Shown here: one piece after another, positions 8,988 through 17,732 of the stretch
How the letters are laid out: every line of letters begins with the position of its first letter
How positions within the stretch are numbered: position 1 is the stretch's first letter
Assembly: GCF_023016065.1 (NCBI RefSeq)
Contig: NZ_JALKAQ010000013.1
Span: forward strand, 1 to 64,000
Source of the DNA: Marinobacter sp. S0848L
Lineage (GTDB): Bacteria > Pseudomonadota > Gammaproteobacteria > Pseudomonadales > Oleiphilaceae
DNA: 64,000 bases
Direction of reading: 5' to 3'
Notes under the pieces: generated by a model
Seen by the model: only the letters and a program-made list of their open reading frames with translations
What the model was told of the DNA's origin: nothing
The model's database searches: none
Made by a program: the position numbers and the translations under genes

Positions 8988-9191
8988 ACTGCACCCTTTA
9001 GCTCGGACTGTAGTCCGGAAAACGATGCAGGTTAGCGTCGACATAAGAGTGAGGTCTTGAGAAAGGTCAATAAAAACGGAATCTAGGACAGGGGCCAAAC
9101 GCCCTGAGCATCTCGTCACAGAAAATGCGCTGGGGTCTGGCTTAGCAAAGTTTGGTAACATGGGCGAATGCTAAGCAGGGAGCGAGTGATC

Positions 9192-9959
9192 ATGCACTAC
9201 AGTTCAATACTACCGGATGTCATCAAAATCGCAGATGAAGCCAGTGAGCGGGTTCTGCACATCTATCAATCCGATTTCAAAGTGCAGTATAAAGAAGATC
9301 ATTCGCCCATCACGGCGGCAGACATGGCCAGCCATGAAACGATCGTGAAAGGGCTGCGAAGCATCAGTCGCGACATCCCGATTCTTTCGGAAGAAGGCGA
9401 GCAGGTGCCCTGGGAAGAACGCAAACACTGGCGTCGGTTCTGGCTCATTGACCCGATCGACGGCACCAAAGACTTCACCCAGCGCACCGGCGAATTCACC
9501 GTAAACATCGCGTTAATTGAAGACGGCGAGCCGGTCATGGGTGTGGTCACAGCCCCAGCATTGAAAGAAGCGTTTTGGGGGCTAAAAGGCGAAGGCGCAT
9601 ACAAGCGTGACCGAACCGGCCGCACCCATCGGATTCGCGTGGCCGAGCCCAAAGGCATCAAACGCGTAGTCGCCAGCAAGAACCATCTAAATGACGACAC
9701 CCGCGCCTTCATCGAAACCCTTGGCGAACACGAAACCCTTCAAGCCGGCAGCTCCCTGAAATTCTGCCGAATTGCCGAAGGTCACGCCGACATCTATCCC
9801 CGTATGGGCCTAACCTGCGAGTGGGATACCGCCGCTGCACACGCCGTGCTGTTGGCTGCCGGCGGCAAAGTACAAACGCTGCATAACACTCCACTACAGT
9901 ACGGCAAAGAAGACACCCTCAACCCGCACTTCATCGCCGCGGGTAACTGGTACTTTTAA
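9192..9959 (+). CDS. cysQ: 3'(2'),5'-bisphosphate nucleotidase
   Basis: A 255-residue inositol-monophosphatase-fold enzyme that hydrolyses 3'-phosphoadenosine 5'-phosphate, a by-product of sulphate assimilation. Metal-binding motifs are visible: a Glu-Glu pair in ILSEEGEQVPW, the WLIDPIDGTKDF signature around residues 87-98, and CEWDTAAAHAVL near the C-terminus. Length fits CysQ. The start at 9192 is preferred because AGGGAG lies 9 bases upstream; ATG at 9168 would add eight residues without family support. It is followed after 14 bases by rfaH and may be cotranscribed with it. Confidence 0.92.
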   Translation: MHYSSILPDVIKIADEASERVLHIYQSDFKVQYKEDHSPITAADMASHETIVKGLRSISRDIPILSEEGEQVPWEERKHWRRFWLIDPIDGTKDFTQRTGEFTVNIALIEDGEPVMGVVTAPALKEAFWGLKGEGAYKRDRTGRTHRIRVAEPKGIKRVVASKNHLNDDTRAFIETLGEHETLQAGSSLKFCRIAEGHADIYPRMGLTCEWDTAAAHAVLLAAGGKVQTLHNTPLQYGKEDTLNPHFIAAGNWYF

Positions 9960-9973
9960 AAATTGGGGTTTTT

Positions 9974-10453
9974 ATGACTTGGTACGCGCTTCAGCATAAG
10001 CCGGCACAGGGTGATCGAGCGGTTCAGCATTTGCAGAATCAGGAGATTGCTTGCTTCTACCCGAAAATCGAGGTGGAGAAGATTAAGGCGGGTAAGCGGA
10101 GCAAGAGATTAGAGCCGCTGTTTCCAGGTTATATCTTCGTAAAGCTGGAGCAAACCGACCCGATGTGGGCGAAGCTGCGGTCCACGAGGGGAGTGCTGCG
10201 CATTGTCAGTTTTGCCAACAAGCCTGCGGGGGTTCAAGACGAGGTGATTGCTCACATCAAAGCCAGCATGGGCAAAGTGGCGGAGCAGGGCGGTATTAAG
10301 GCGGGGCAGGCAATAGAGTTGGATGATGGGCCGTTCAAAGGGCTGGGCGCTATATTTCAAGCCTACGATGGCGAAGAGCGCGCTATTGTGCTGATCAGCT
10401 TTATGCAGAAGCAACAGCGGGTGAGTGTGCCGGTGTCGGCAATTCGGTCTTAA
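9974..10453 (+). CDS. rfaH: Transcription antitermination factor RfaH
   Basis: A 159-residue NusG paralogue. The N-terminal NGN domain (about residues 1-100) contains WYALQHKP, CFYPKIEVEKI and the conserved LFPGYIFVKLE; the C-terminal KOW domain (about 105-159) contains GPFKGLGAIFQAYDGEERAIVLI. RfaH is recruited at ops elements exposed on paused polymerase and then suppresses termination and aids translation in long surface-polysaccharide operons. Its position just upstream of a 33-kb sugar island, with an ops match 287 bases after its stop, supports that role locally. Length and domain order distinguish it from NusG (about 177 residues, essential, usually next to secE and rplK). Confidence 0.93.
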   Translation: MTWYALQHKPAQGDRAVQHLQNQEIACFYPKIEVEKIKAGKRSKRLEPLFPGYIFVKLEQTDPMWAKLRSTRGVLRIVSFANKPAGVQDEVIAHIKASMGKVAEQGGIKAGQAIELDDGPFKGLGAIFQAYDGEERAIVLISFMQKQQRVSVPVSAIRS

Positions 10454-10497
10454 GCTAAACGTAGGTCTGGGTGCATTTAGAGCTCTCAAATGTATCC

Positions 10498-10510
10498 GGG
10501 GTCTGACCCC
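10498..10510. repeat. Short palindrome of the GGGGTC-GACCCC kind
   Basis: GGGGTCTGACCCC is a perfect 6+1+6 palindrome in the gap after rfaH. A degenerate version (GGGGTCAGCCCCC) occurs at 3994-4006. Such GGGGTCAGACCCC-type sequences are known as scattered extragenic repeats in many proteobacteria, often associated with REP-type transposases. Only these two copies were noticed. Confidence 0.5.
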
Positions 10511-10579
10511 ATCTTGGGCCTTTTACAAAAGTTAACGTTGGTAACTCATTGATAGTTGATAAACAAAAGTAATTGTCAC

Positions 10580-10607
10580 TTGTTTGTCACACAGCTTCTA
10601 GTAGAAT
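10580..10607 (+). promoter_or_regulatory. Candidate sigma-70 promoter of the polysaccharide operon
   Basis: TTGTTT at 10580-10585 and TAGAAT at 10602-10607 are separated by 16 bases and lie about 100 bases before the wzi start, in an AT-rich stretch. The -35 is weak, which is common where other factors help. The resulting leader would be roughly 95 bases and would place the ops element about 125-135 bases into the transcript. Confidence 0.4.
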
Positions 10608-10707
10608 CTCCCACCGCTTCGGAATAGTATTTTTTCCAGAAACCTGACAGGGATCACGTTGGGGCCTTCCTTTTTTGGTTCCTCCCTGTTCATCAAAAGT
10701 TAATTCT

Positions 10708-12183
10708 ATGACCTTAAAACACTGGGCCCTGGTCGGTGGGGCGGTAGCGTGCTTGAACGTATATTCTGTGATGGCAGCCCCCTGGGTAGAGCCGGGTGAT
10801 CCACGCGCTCGCTTTGCTATCCAAAAGCTGGCCGACCGTGGCCATATCGAAGCTTCCACCACCACTTGGCCTATCAGCTGGGTAGATGCCATCTCGGGTA
10901 AGCAAAGTGCTGCTCGTGATCAGAAGGCCGTGGGCATGGCTTCCGCTTATCTGAATTTCGAACGGGACCAGCAAGCCAGTGATGGCTTTCGCGGTGAATT
11001 TGACCTCCGCGGGCAAAACGAAGTGCCTGGAGTTACTGGCTTTGAACAAACCGGCACTGGCAAAGCCGAAACCAGCGTTAACTTGCAATGGCAGGGCAGT
11101 GCGTGGGCGTTTGGCCTCAAGCCTACCTACACCCATAAGCCAGACGATGACAAAGAGCTCCGGCTAGACGGTTCCTACCTTGCCGTAAACCCGGGTAACT
11201 GGGTGTTGGGTGCTGGCGCCATCAACCGTTGGTGGGGCCCGGGATGGCAGTCCAGCTTGATACTCTCGAATAACGCCCGGCCTGTGCCCAGCGCATGGAT
11301 TAGCCGAAATGCCACAACCGCCCCGGAAACCAATTGGCTGACCTGGGTTGGGCCATGGGATTTCACCATTCTGGCTGGCCAAATGGAAAGCGATCGAAAA
11401 GTGCCAGATGCCAAGTTATTAGGCATGCGTTTTACCTTTAAGCCGGTCACGGGATTGGAAGTCGGTCTTTCGCGCATTCTGATGTTCGGCGGTGAAGGGT
11501 ACTCAGAAAACGGTAAAACCATCTGGAACGGCCTGATCGGCAAAGACAATGGCCAAGGTGGCGCTAACGAACCCGGCGACCAACTTGGCAGCATAGATGT
11601 TCGTTACGGCTTCCCCATAGGCGAGCAAGCCGTGGGTTTATATGCCCAGATGATGGGCGAAGACGAAGCCGGTGCTTTTCCTGCTCGTAAATCTTGGTTA
11701 CTAGGTGCTGACTGGACCAGCCAGATTTTCGGTGCCGATCAGCAGTGGTTTGTGGAATACACCAACACCACCGCAGACGACTTTCTGGGCGATTCCATGC
11801 CCAATATCAGCTACGAGCATGGTCGTTACAAAAGCGGCAACCGTTATTACGGCCGTAACATCGCCACCAGCTTTGACGGCGATGCAGATGCTCTCACGAT
11901 GGGTGGGTATCACTTCTTTAGCAGCGGCAGTAACCTGAGCGCGAAAATAAGCTACGCCGAACTGAACAAAGACGGCGTAAGTCGAGCAGTGGCAAGCAAA
12001 GATGTTTTCTATAACGTGCCAGCCACAGATCAGAAAGTGGCGATCGCAAGCCTTGGCTATGGCACCCAGGTAATAAGTGGCTGGCTGGAGTTGAACCTTC
12101 AAGCAAGCGACAAAAAGATTGATTACATCGGCGGTGAGAAAGACCAATTCTCAGCCTCTGCCAGCTGGACCTACCGTTTTTAA
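10708..12183 (+). CDS. wzi: Wzi-family capsule assembly outer-membrane protein
   Basis: A 491-residue protein with an N-terminal signal peptide (cleavage near VMA-APW) and long alternating beta-strand sequence ending in the aromatic ASWTYRF, typical of an outer-membrane barrel. The segments WVLGAGAINRWWGPGW and PRARFAIQKLADRGHI fit the Wzi family (capsule assembly protein; Cap_assemb_Wzi), an 18-stranded barrel that ties capsule to the cell surface. The ATG at 10708 begins the signal peptide; the upstream GTG at 10675 does not add family sequence. The ribosome-binding site is weak. The first gene of the export block, it contains the ops element. Confidence 0.85.
   Translation: MTLKHWALVGGAVACLNVYSVMAAPWVEPGDPRARFAIQKLADRGHIEASTTTWPISWVDAISGKQSAARDQKAVGMASAYLNFERDQQASDGFRGEFDLRGQNEVPGVTGFEQTGTGKAETSVNLQWQGSAWAFGLKPTYTHKPDDDKELRLDGSYLAVNPGNWVLGAGAINRWWGPGWQSSLILSNNARPVPSAWISRNATTAPETNWLTWVGPWDFTILAGQMESDRKVPDAKLLGMRFTFKPVTGLEVGLSRILMFGGEGYSENGKTIWNGLIGKDNGQGGANEPGDQLGSIDVRYGFPIGEQAVGLYAQMMGEDEAGAFPARKSWLLGADWTSQIFGADQQWFVEYTNTTADDFLGDSMPNISYEHGRYKSGNRYYGRNIATSFDGDADALTMGGYHFFSSGSNLSAKISYAELNKDGVSRAVASKDVFYNVPATDQKVAIASLGYGTQVISGWLELNLQASDKKIDYIGGEKDQFSASASWTYRF
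10740..10752 (+). promoter_or_regulatory. ops element for RfaH recruitment
   Basis: GGCGGTAGCGTGC matches the 12-base ops consensus GGCGGTAGCGTG of enterobacterial RfaH-dependent operons exactly. It lies at the start of the 33-kb sugar island and immediately downstream of rfaH itself. Unusually, it falls within the coding region of wzi (codons 11-15, inside the signal peptide) instead of in an untranslated leader. Confidence 0.85.
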
Positions 12184-12210
12184 ATTTTAGTAAAAACCGG
12201 AACACAACCC

Positions 12211-14691
12211 GTGAACTTAAAAAACTTTCTGCTCCCCCTGGCGCTAGCGCTTCCACTCGCGGCTCAGGCCCAAGCCATAAGCCAAGCACAAATCGAACGC
12301 TTCAAAAGCCTGCCCAAGGCTCAGCAAGAAGCCCTCGCCAATCAGTATGGGGTAGACCTAAGTTCGCTTGGCGGCGGCAGTTCGCCAAGCATCAACGGAG
12401 CGCAAATCCGTAACCCCGCGCCGGTGGTTCAGCCAATTTCCAGCCAAAAAGATGGCAAGCTGGAAGAAAGTGACGAAGCAACCCAAGGCAGTAGCGCGGA
12501 AAACGAAAAGAAAACTCACCGCCTGGAACCCTTTGGTTACGACCTTTTCGCCGGCAGCCCGAGCACGTTTGCGCCGGTTACCTCCATTCCCGTACCCGGT
12601 AAATACACCATCGGCCCGGGTGATGAAATTCGCATCCAGATGTGGGGTAAAGAAAGCCGGGACCTAACTCTCACCGTAGACCGTAACGGCGTGATCAGCC
12701 TCCCGGAAATCGGCCCTGAGCCCGTGGCGGGCATGTCGTTTGCCGATCTGAAAGAGCGTATCAACGCACTCGTCAACGAACACTATATTGGCATGAAAGC
12801 CAGCGTTAGCCTAGGCGAGCTGCGCAGTATGCGTGTGTTCGTGTTGGGTGAAGCAAGAACACCGGGTGCCTATACCGTAAGCTCACTGTCCACCATCACT
12901 AACGCATTGTTCGTGTCTGGCGGGGTAAAACGCACCGGCTCGTTGCGCACTATTCAGCACAAGCGCAACGGCAAGTTGGTCGGCACGCTGGACCTTTACG
13001 ACCTATTGTTAAAAGGTGACACCAGTGAAGACGAGCGCCTGCAACCCGGCGACGTTATCTTCATTCCGCCGGTAGGCAAGCTGGCCGGCATCAAAGGCGA
13101 AGTGCACCGCCCGGCTCTGTACGAGCTGGAAATCGGGCAAACCGTGGGTGACGTCATTCGGTTATCCGGTGGCTTTACAGCCGACGCCTACCCAAAACGT
13201 GCACAGCTACAGCGCGTAGACGATAACTTTAACCTCAGGATTGAAGATCTTGATCTCACCAACAATGGTGCGAAAAACACTCGTCTACAAACTGGCGATG
13301 TACTAACTGTCTCCTCGGTTACCGAACTTACCGAAGGGTTCGTGTCGCTGGAAGGCGAGGCCGTTCGCTCGGGCCGTTATGCCTGGAAGCCCGGCCTACG
13401 TGTGAGTGATTTGATTGACAGCCTCACTTTTGACGTAACCCGTAGCGCTGATTACCGTTACGCCTTGCGTGTGCGTGAACAGGTTGAGCGCAACATCATT
13501 GAAGTGAAATCCTTTAACCTGCGCAAAGCCGTGGTAGATGGTAATCCAGAGCACGATCTGTTGCTGCAATCCCGAGACAGAATCCTGCTGCTCTCAGAAA
13601 CCAATCCAGAGCAGCGGCAGCAGGCATTGGCCGACATTAACCGCCGCCTTCAATCACAAACCGGCCCGAATTCATGGGCGCCAGTAGTGCAGGTTGCAGG
13701 TGCCGTGCGATTCCCGGGCACCTACCCCATGCCGGAAAACGGCACCTTGAAAGAGTTGCTGGACGCCGCAGGCGGTTTGAAAGAAAACGCCTTGCTGCTG
13801 GAAGGCGAAATCACCCGTTATACCACCAGCGAAAAAGGTACCGGTGAAACCAGTGTTATTCAGTTCACCCCGTCTGCAGTGTTGGAAGGTAGTGAAAGCG
13901 TCTCTCTACAAGGCCGCGACCGAATCCTGATAAAAGGCGTACCGGATTTCGCTAAAACCAACACCATTACCCTTGCCGGTGAAGTGCTTTATCCGGGGGA
14001 GTACACCTTTCAAACCGGTGAAACCCTGAGCGACGTGCTCCAGCGCGCCGGCGGCCTAACCAGCAACGCCTACCCGAAAGGCGCAGTGTTCACCCGCGCC
14101 AAACTGCGTCAGCTGGAAGCTCAGCGCCTGCAGGAGGCCGAAGAGCGCTTGCAGGGCGACTTGTTGGGTGTTCAGCTTGAAGGCAACGACGCCGGCGGCA
14201 ATGCTTCTGACCGCGTTGGGCAAGTACAAGACCTACTGAAAGACGTACAGAGCAGCCGGCCCGTGGGCCGCATGGTGATCAACTTGGCGGCTATTGCCGC
14301 AGGCGAACATCACCAGCCCGTTCGCTTGCAAGACGGCGACCGCCTGACTGTACCTGAAATCCCGCAAGCCGTGACCGTATTCGGTGAAGTGCAGTTCCCA
14401 ACCAGCCACATGCACCAAGAAGGCCTGACCTTAGAGGATTACCTGAAACGCTCCGGTGGCCCCACTCGCCAGGCAGACGAAAGTCGGGTGTATGTGGTCA
14501 GAGCCGATGGCTCGGTGATGATGCCTCAGCGAAGCAATTGGTTTGGTGGCGGTGCCAGCCAACTGGAACCGGGAGATACCATCATTATGCCGATCAATGT
14601 AGACCGCCTGAACCAGCTTGAGCTCTGGACTAATGTCAGCCAAATCGTTTATCAAATGGCCCTTGGTGCAGCTGCGGTGGGGAATCTATAA
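12211..14691 (+). CDS. Wza/KpsD-like polysaccharide export protein with multiple SLBB domains
   Basis: An 826-residue periplasmic or outer-membrane protein. After a signal peptide (MNLKNFLLPLALALPLAAQAQA) and a short Gln/Ser-rich stretch comes the Poly_export domain (about residues 125-210; YTIGPGDEIRIQMWG, VDRNGVISLPEIG), followed by some five or six SLBB repeats marked by VxGEVxxPGxYxxxxGxTLxDxLxxAGG (for example near 590-620). It should form the outer-membrane export channel. It is twice the length of Wza and has no lipobox Cys, so it belongs to the long SLBB type seen in many marine bacteria. GTG start at 12211; the wzz start overlaps its stop by one base. Confidence 0.88.
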   Translation: MNLKNFLLPLALALPLAAQAQAISQAQIERFKSLPKAQQEALANQYGVDLSSLGGGSSPSINGAQIRNPAPVVQPISSQKDGKLEESDEATQGSSAENEKKTHRLEPFGYDLFAGSPSTFAPVTSIPVPGKYTIGPGDEIRIQMWGKESRDLTLTVDRNGVISLPEIGPEPVAGMSFADLKERINALVNEHYIGMKASVSLGELRSMRVFVLGEARTPGAYTVSSLSTITNALFVSGGVKRTGSLRTIQHKRNGKLVGTLDLYDLLLKGDTSEDERLQPGDVIFIPPVGKLAGIKGEVHRPALYELEIGQTVGDVIRLSGGFTADAYPKRAQLQRVDDNFNLRIEDLDLTNNGAKNTRLQTGDVLTVSSVTELTEGFVSLEGEAVRSGRYAWKPGLRVSDLIDSLTFDVTRSADYRYALRVREQVERNIIEVKSFNLRKAVVDGNPEHDLLLQSRDRILLLSETNPEQRQQALADINRRLQSQTGPNSWAPVVQVAGAVRFPGTYPMPENGTLKELLDAAGGLKENALLLEGEITRYTTSEKGTGETSVIQFTPSAVLEGSESVSLQGRDRILIKGVPDFAKTNTITLAGEVLYPGEYTFQTGETLSDVLQRAGGLTSNAYPKGAVFTRAKLRQLEAQRLQEAEERLQGDLLGVQLEGNDAGGNASDRVGQVQDLLKDVQSSRPVGRMVINLAAIAAGEHHQPVRLQDGDRLTVPEIPQAVTVFGEVQFPTSHMHQEGLTLEDYLKRSGGPTRQADESRVYVVRADGSVMMPQRSNWFGGGASQLEPGDTIIMPINVDRLNQLELWTNVSQIVYQMALGAAAVGNL

Positions 14692-15632
14692 TGAATCAAT
14701 CTATCGTGAATCAAGTGGCCGAACAGTCGTATTATTCGGAAGACGAAATCAGCCTCCGAGAACTCTTTGGAACCCTGTGGCGTGGCAAGTGGATTATTCT
14801 GTTGTGCACCGTTGTCTGCGCCGCCGTCGGCGTGGGCTACGCCCTTAGCAAGCCTAACATATACCAAGCAAGTGTATTGCTTGCTCCAGCACAAGATGAA
14901 GGTGGTGCGGGTGGTTTAAGGGGGCAATTGGGTGGTTTAGCCAGCTTGGCGGGTATCAGTCTTGGTGGTGGAGGGGGTAGTCCGACCCTTATCGCGAAAG
15001 AGGTATTGCAATCTAGAGCTTTTTTGACGAGTTTTATCCATCGCCATGATTTGAGTGTGCAGCTGAAAGCGGTAAAAGAATGGGATTTGGAGGTGCAGAA
15101 ATGGCTATATGATCGCGAGATTTATAATCCTGATACAGGCGAATGGCTGACCGACCTAGCAGGTAAAAGTTTGAAACCTACCGATTGGGATCTGGTCAAG
15201 GCATTCAAAGGTGATCACTTGAGCATAAGTGAAAACAAAGACACCGGCATGCTGACCGTCAGCATTAAACACCTTTCACCTACAGTCGCAAAAAATTGGG
15301 CCATGATGTTGGTTGCGGACATTAATGAGCATATGCGCCGTGAAGATGTTAGTAAATCAGAGGCTCGCATCGCGTATTTAGAGAGTAAGTTACAAGAGAC
15401 CAATATCGCAGGAATGCAGCAGGTGTTTTACCAGCTTATCGAAAGCGAAACGCGCACTGTGATGCTCGCAAACGCACAGCAAGAGTATGTGTTCAAGACC
15501 ATAGATCCCGCGGTAGAGCCGCAGGAGAACAGTGAGCCGAAGCGTTTGCTCATTATAGTGTTGGCTGTGATGCTCGGGGGATGTCTTGGGGTTTTCATCG
15601 CGTTTTTACGAGTGTTTATTCAAAAAAAATAG
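14691..15632 (+). CDS. wzz: Wzz-type chain-length determinant / polysaccharide co-polymerase
   Basis: A 313-residue inner-membrane protein with the Wzz layout: N-terminal helix near residues 33-52 (WIILLCTVVCAAVGVGYAL) after the ISLRELFGTLWRGKW segment, a long periplasmic coiled-coil region, and a C-terminal helix preceded by the Pro-rich motif PAVEPQENSEPKR. It sets glycan chain length by acting on the Wzy polymerase. There is no cytoplasmic tyrosine-kinase domain. Its ATG overlaps the stop of the export gene (TAATG), indicating translational coupling. A Gly-rich stretch (GGAGGLRGQLGGLASLAGISLGGGGG region) lies around residues 70-97. Confidence 0.88.
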   Translation: MNQSIVNQVAEQSYYSEDEISLRELFGTLWRGKWIILLCTVVCAAVGVGYALSKPNIYQASVLLAPAQDEGGAGGLRGQLGGLASLAGISLGGGGGSPTLIAKEVLQSRAFLTSFIHRHDLSVQLKAVKEWDLEVQKWLYDREIYNPDTGEWLTDLAGKSLKPTDWDLVKAFKGDHLSISENKDTGMLTVSIKHLSPTVAKNWAMMLVADINEHMRREDVSKSEARIAYLESKLQETNIAGMQQVFYQLIESETRTVMLANAQQEYVFKTIDPAVEPQENSEPKRLLIIVLAVMLGGCLGVFIAFLRVFIQKK

Positions 15633-15701
15633 TATGTTGTGGGGACTCCGGCCTCTAACCTAATCTGTGAATATCTATAAAATACAGCAAGGCCCAAAAT
15701 T

Positions 15702-16466
15702 ATGAATGAATCGCTCTCGCAGCGCCCCGAAGCCCCCGATGAAATCAGCTTGGTTGACCTAGCAACCACTTTCATCCGCCACCGTCGCATATTCTATGCG
15801 GTGTTTGTTACAGTAACGCTTCTAGGTGTTGCATACGCGTTTCTTACTCCCGAAAAGTACGAATACGTTAGTCTGATCCAGATTGCAAAAAAGGAAAAAG
15901 GCGACCCCATTCAGCCGGCGCAAGCCACCATTGCTACGTTCGAAAACCGCTGGCTACCGGAAGTAGAAGCTGCCTATCAAGCAAAGAATGATGAGAAACT
16001 GCCTTTTAATGTGTCGATCAACAACCCTGAAAGCACAGGGTTGATCCGCTTTCGGAGCGAAGCGACAGGCGCTAACGCGAAGGCCGTAGAGGCAATCCAT
16101 GAAAGCCTAATTGAACACGTAAAACATTATCAAAACGCGTTGGTCCAAAGTGCGAGGGAAAGTCTTGTCCGGCAAACGGACTCGCTCGACAAACTTATTG
16201 ATTCCCTTCAAGGGCAACAAAACGCTGGTGAGGCTATAGCCTCGACTATTGAAAAACGTTCACAGCTAGAAAGCCAAAGAGAAAGTCTAAAAAGTGTCGA
16301 AGTCTTGGTCGTCAGCCGCCAAAGCGTGGATCGAGTTAGCCCTAAGCGCGGTCTCATTGTGGTGCTATCGGTTTTAATGGGAGTGACGCTTGGTGTCTTA
16401 TTGGCGTTTATGTCAGAGTTTTATTGTTCTGTTAAAGCGCAATTGAGAGCCTCCAAACTCGTGTGA
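15702..16466 (+). CDS. Second Wzz-like chain-length protein
   Basis: A 254-residue protein with the same two-helix plan: ISLVDLATTFIRHRRIFYAVF with a first helix near residues 30-50, a periplasmic region with predicted coiled coil (about 145-200), the Pro-containing VSPKRGLIVVLS and a second helix near 220-243. It is shorter than the neighbouring Wzz and lacks a kinase domain. Having two such proteins in one operon may allow two modal lengths or a hetero-oligomer. ATG at 15702 is followed by family-like sequence; a 70-base gap separates it from the first copy. Confidence 0.8.
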   Translation: MNESLSQRPEAPDEISLVDLATTFIRHRRIFYAVFVTVTLLGVAYAFLTPEKYEYVSLIQIAKKEKGDPIQPAQATIATFENRWLPEVEAAYQAKNDEKLPFNVSINNPESTGLIRFRSEATGANAKAVEAIHESLIEHVKHYQNALVQSARESLVRQTDSLDKLIDSLQGQQNAGEAIASTIEKRSQLESQRESLKSVEVLVVSRQSVDRVSPKRGLIVVLSVLMGVTLGVLLAFMSEFYCSVKAQLRASKLV

Positions 16467-16534
16467 TCGAAGGCCGGTCGTCACTCTATGCGTTACTAGA
16501 AAGTTCTTGCTACACAATTTTCATGGAATAACTA

Positions 16535-17725
16535 ATGTCCTCCATACTAGGTTTGATCGGCAGAGATAAAGAACTGTTCGGAGCTGATATTGCAGCTAAT
16601 GAAAAAAATCTGTCTAAGATTGTTAACTGTTCTCGCTTTTTGGTCCTTGGAGGTGCAGGCTCCATCGGTCAAGCGGTAACCAAAGAAATCTTCAAGCGCA
16701 ACCCTGCAAAACTTCACGTCGTCGATATCAGTGAAAACAATTTAGTCGAGTTGGTTCGAGATATACGTAGCAGCTTCGGCTACATTGACGGCGAATTCCG
16801 TACCTTTGCGCTAGATATCGGCTCCTTGGAGTACGATGCCTTTTTTCAGGCCGACGGCCAGTACGACTACATCCTGAACCTGTCCGCGCTCAAGCACGTC
16901 CGCAGCGAGAAAGATCCTTACACGTTGATGCGGATGGTGGATGTCAACGTCTTCAATACCGATAAAACCCTACAGCAGGCCATTGATTCGGGCGTTAAAA
17001 AGTACTTTTGTGTGTCCACGGACAAAGCAGCGAATCCCGTCAACATGATGGGCGCGTCAAAGCGCATCATGGAAATGTTCCTGATGCGCCGCAGTCTTGA
17101 GATTGATATCTCTACCGCGCGCTTCGCCAACGTCGCTTTCTCTGATGGTTCTCTGCTGCACGGGTTCAATCAGCGGCTTGAAAAACGCCAGCCAATCGTC
17201 GCGCCAAACGATGTCAGGCGGTATTTCGTCACCCCAAAGGAGTCGGGGGAGCTTTGCCTGATGTCTTGCATCTTTGGCGATAACCGCGACATTTTCTTCC
17301 CCAAGCTTAGCGAAAACCTTCACCTCATTTCATTTGCCGATATTGCCGTTAAGTATCTGGAAGAAAAAGGGTTGGAGCCTGTGTTGTGCGGCAGTGAGGG
17401 TGAGGTGCGGGAGCTGGTGAAAACCTTGCCTGAGCAGGGTAAGTGGCCGTGCCTGTTCACCGGGAGTGACACCACAGGCGAGAAGGATTTTGAGGAATTC
17501 TATACTGATCGGGAAACGCTGGACATGGAGCGCTACGTCAATCTCGGCATCATCAAAAACGATGCGGAGTTTGATGAGCGGCTGTTAGGTGAGTTTGAGT
17601 CCCGTATTGCCGCTTTGAAGCACGGCCTGGCCTGGACTAAGGAAGACTTGGTGCAGCTGTTTTTTAACATGATTCCGGATTTCGGCCACAAAGAAACCGG
17701 CAAATACCTAGACAGCAAGATGTGA
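16535..17725 (+). CDS. legB: UDP- or GDP-GlcNAc 4,6-dehydratase (LegB-like)
   Basis: A 396-residue short-chain dehydrogenase/reductase. The Rossmann motif GGAGSIGQAV is near residues 38-47; the catalytic part reads CVSTDKAANPVNMMGASKRIMEM, with the MGASKR lysine motif of PseB/LegB/CapD-type dehydratases. It should convert a nucleotide-activated GlcNAc into the 4-keto-6-deoxy intermediate that starts legionaminic acid synthesis. A short N-terminal extension and an extra C-terminal stretch are in keeping with LegB proteins. The following aminotransferase, acetyltransferase, synthase and hydrolysing epimerase make the Leg pathway assignment stronger than the sequence alone, since PseB proteins are similar. 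Confidence 0.85.
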   Translation: MSSILGLIGRDKELFGADIAANEKNLSKIVNCSRFLVLGGAGSIGQAVTKEIFKRNPAKLHVVDISENNLVELVRDIRSSFGYIDGEFRTFALDIGSLEYDAFFQADGQYDYILNLSALKHVRSEKDPYTLMRMVDVNVFNTDKTLQQAIDSGVKKYFCVSTDKAANPVNMMGASKRIMEMFLMRRSLEIDISTARFANVAFSDGSLLHGFNQRLEKRQPIVAPNDVRRYFVTPKESGELCLMSCIFGDNRDIFFPKLSENLHLISFADIAVKYLEEKGLEPVLCGSEGEVRELVKTLPEQGKWPCLFTGSDTTGEKDFEEFYTDRETLDMERYVNLGIIKNDAEFDERLLGEFESRIAALKHGLAWTKEDLVQLFFNMIPDFGHKETGKYLDSKM

Positions 17726-17732
17726 GGCCAAG

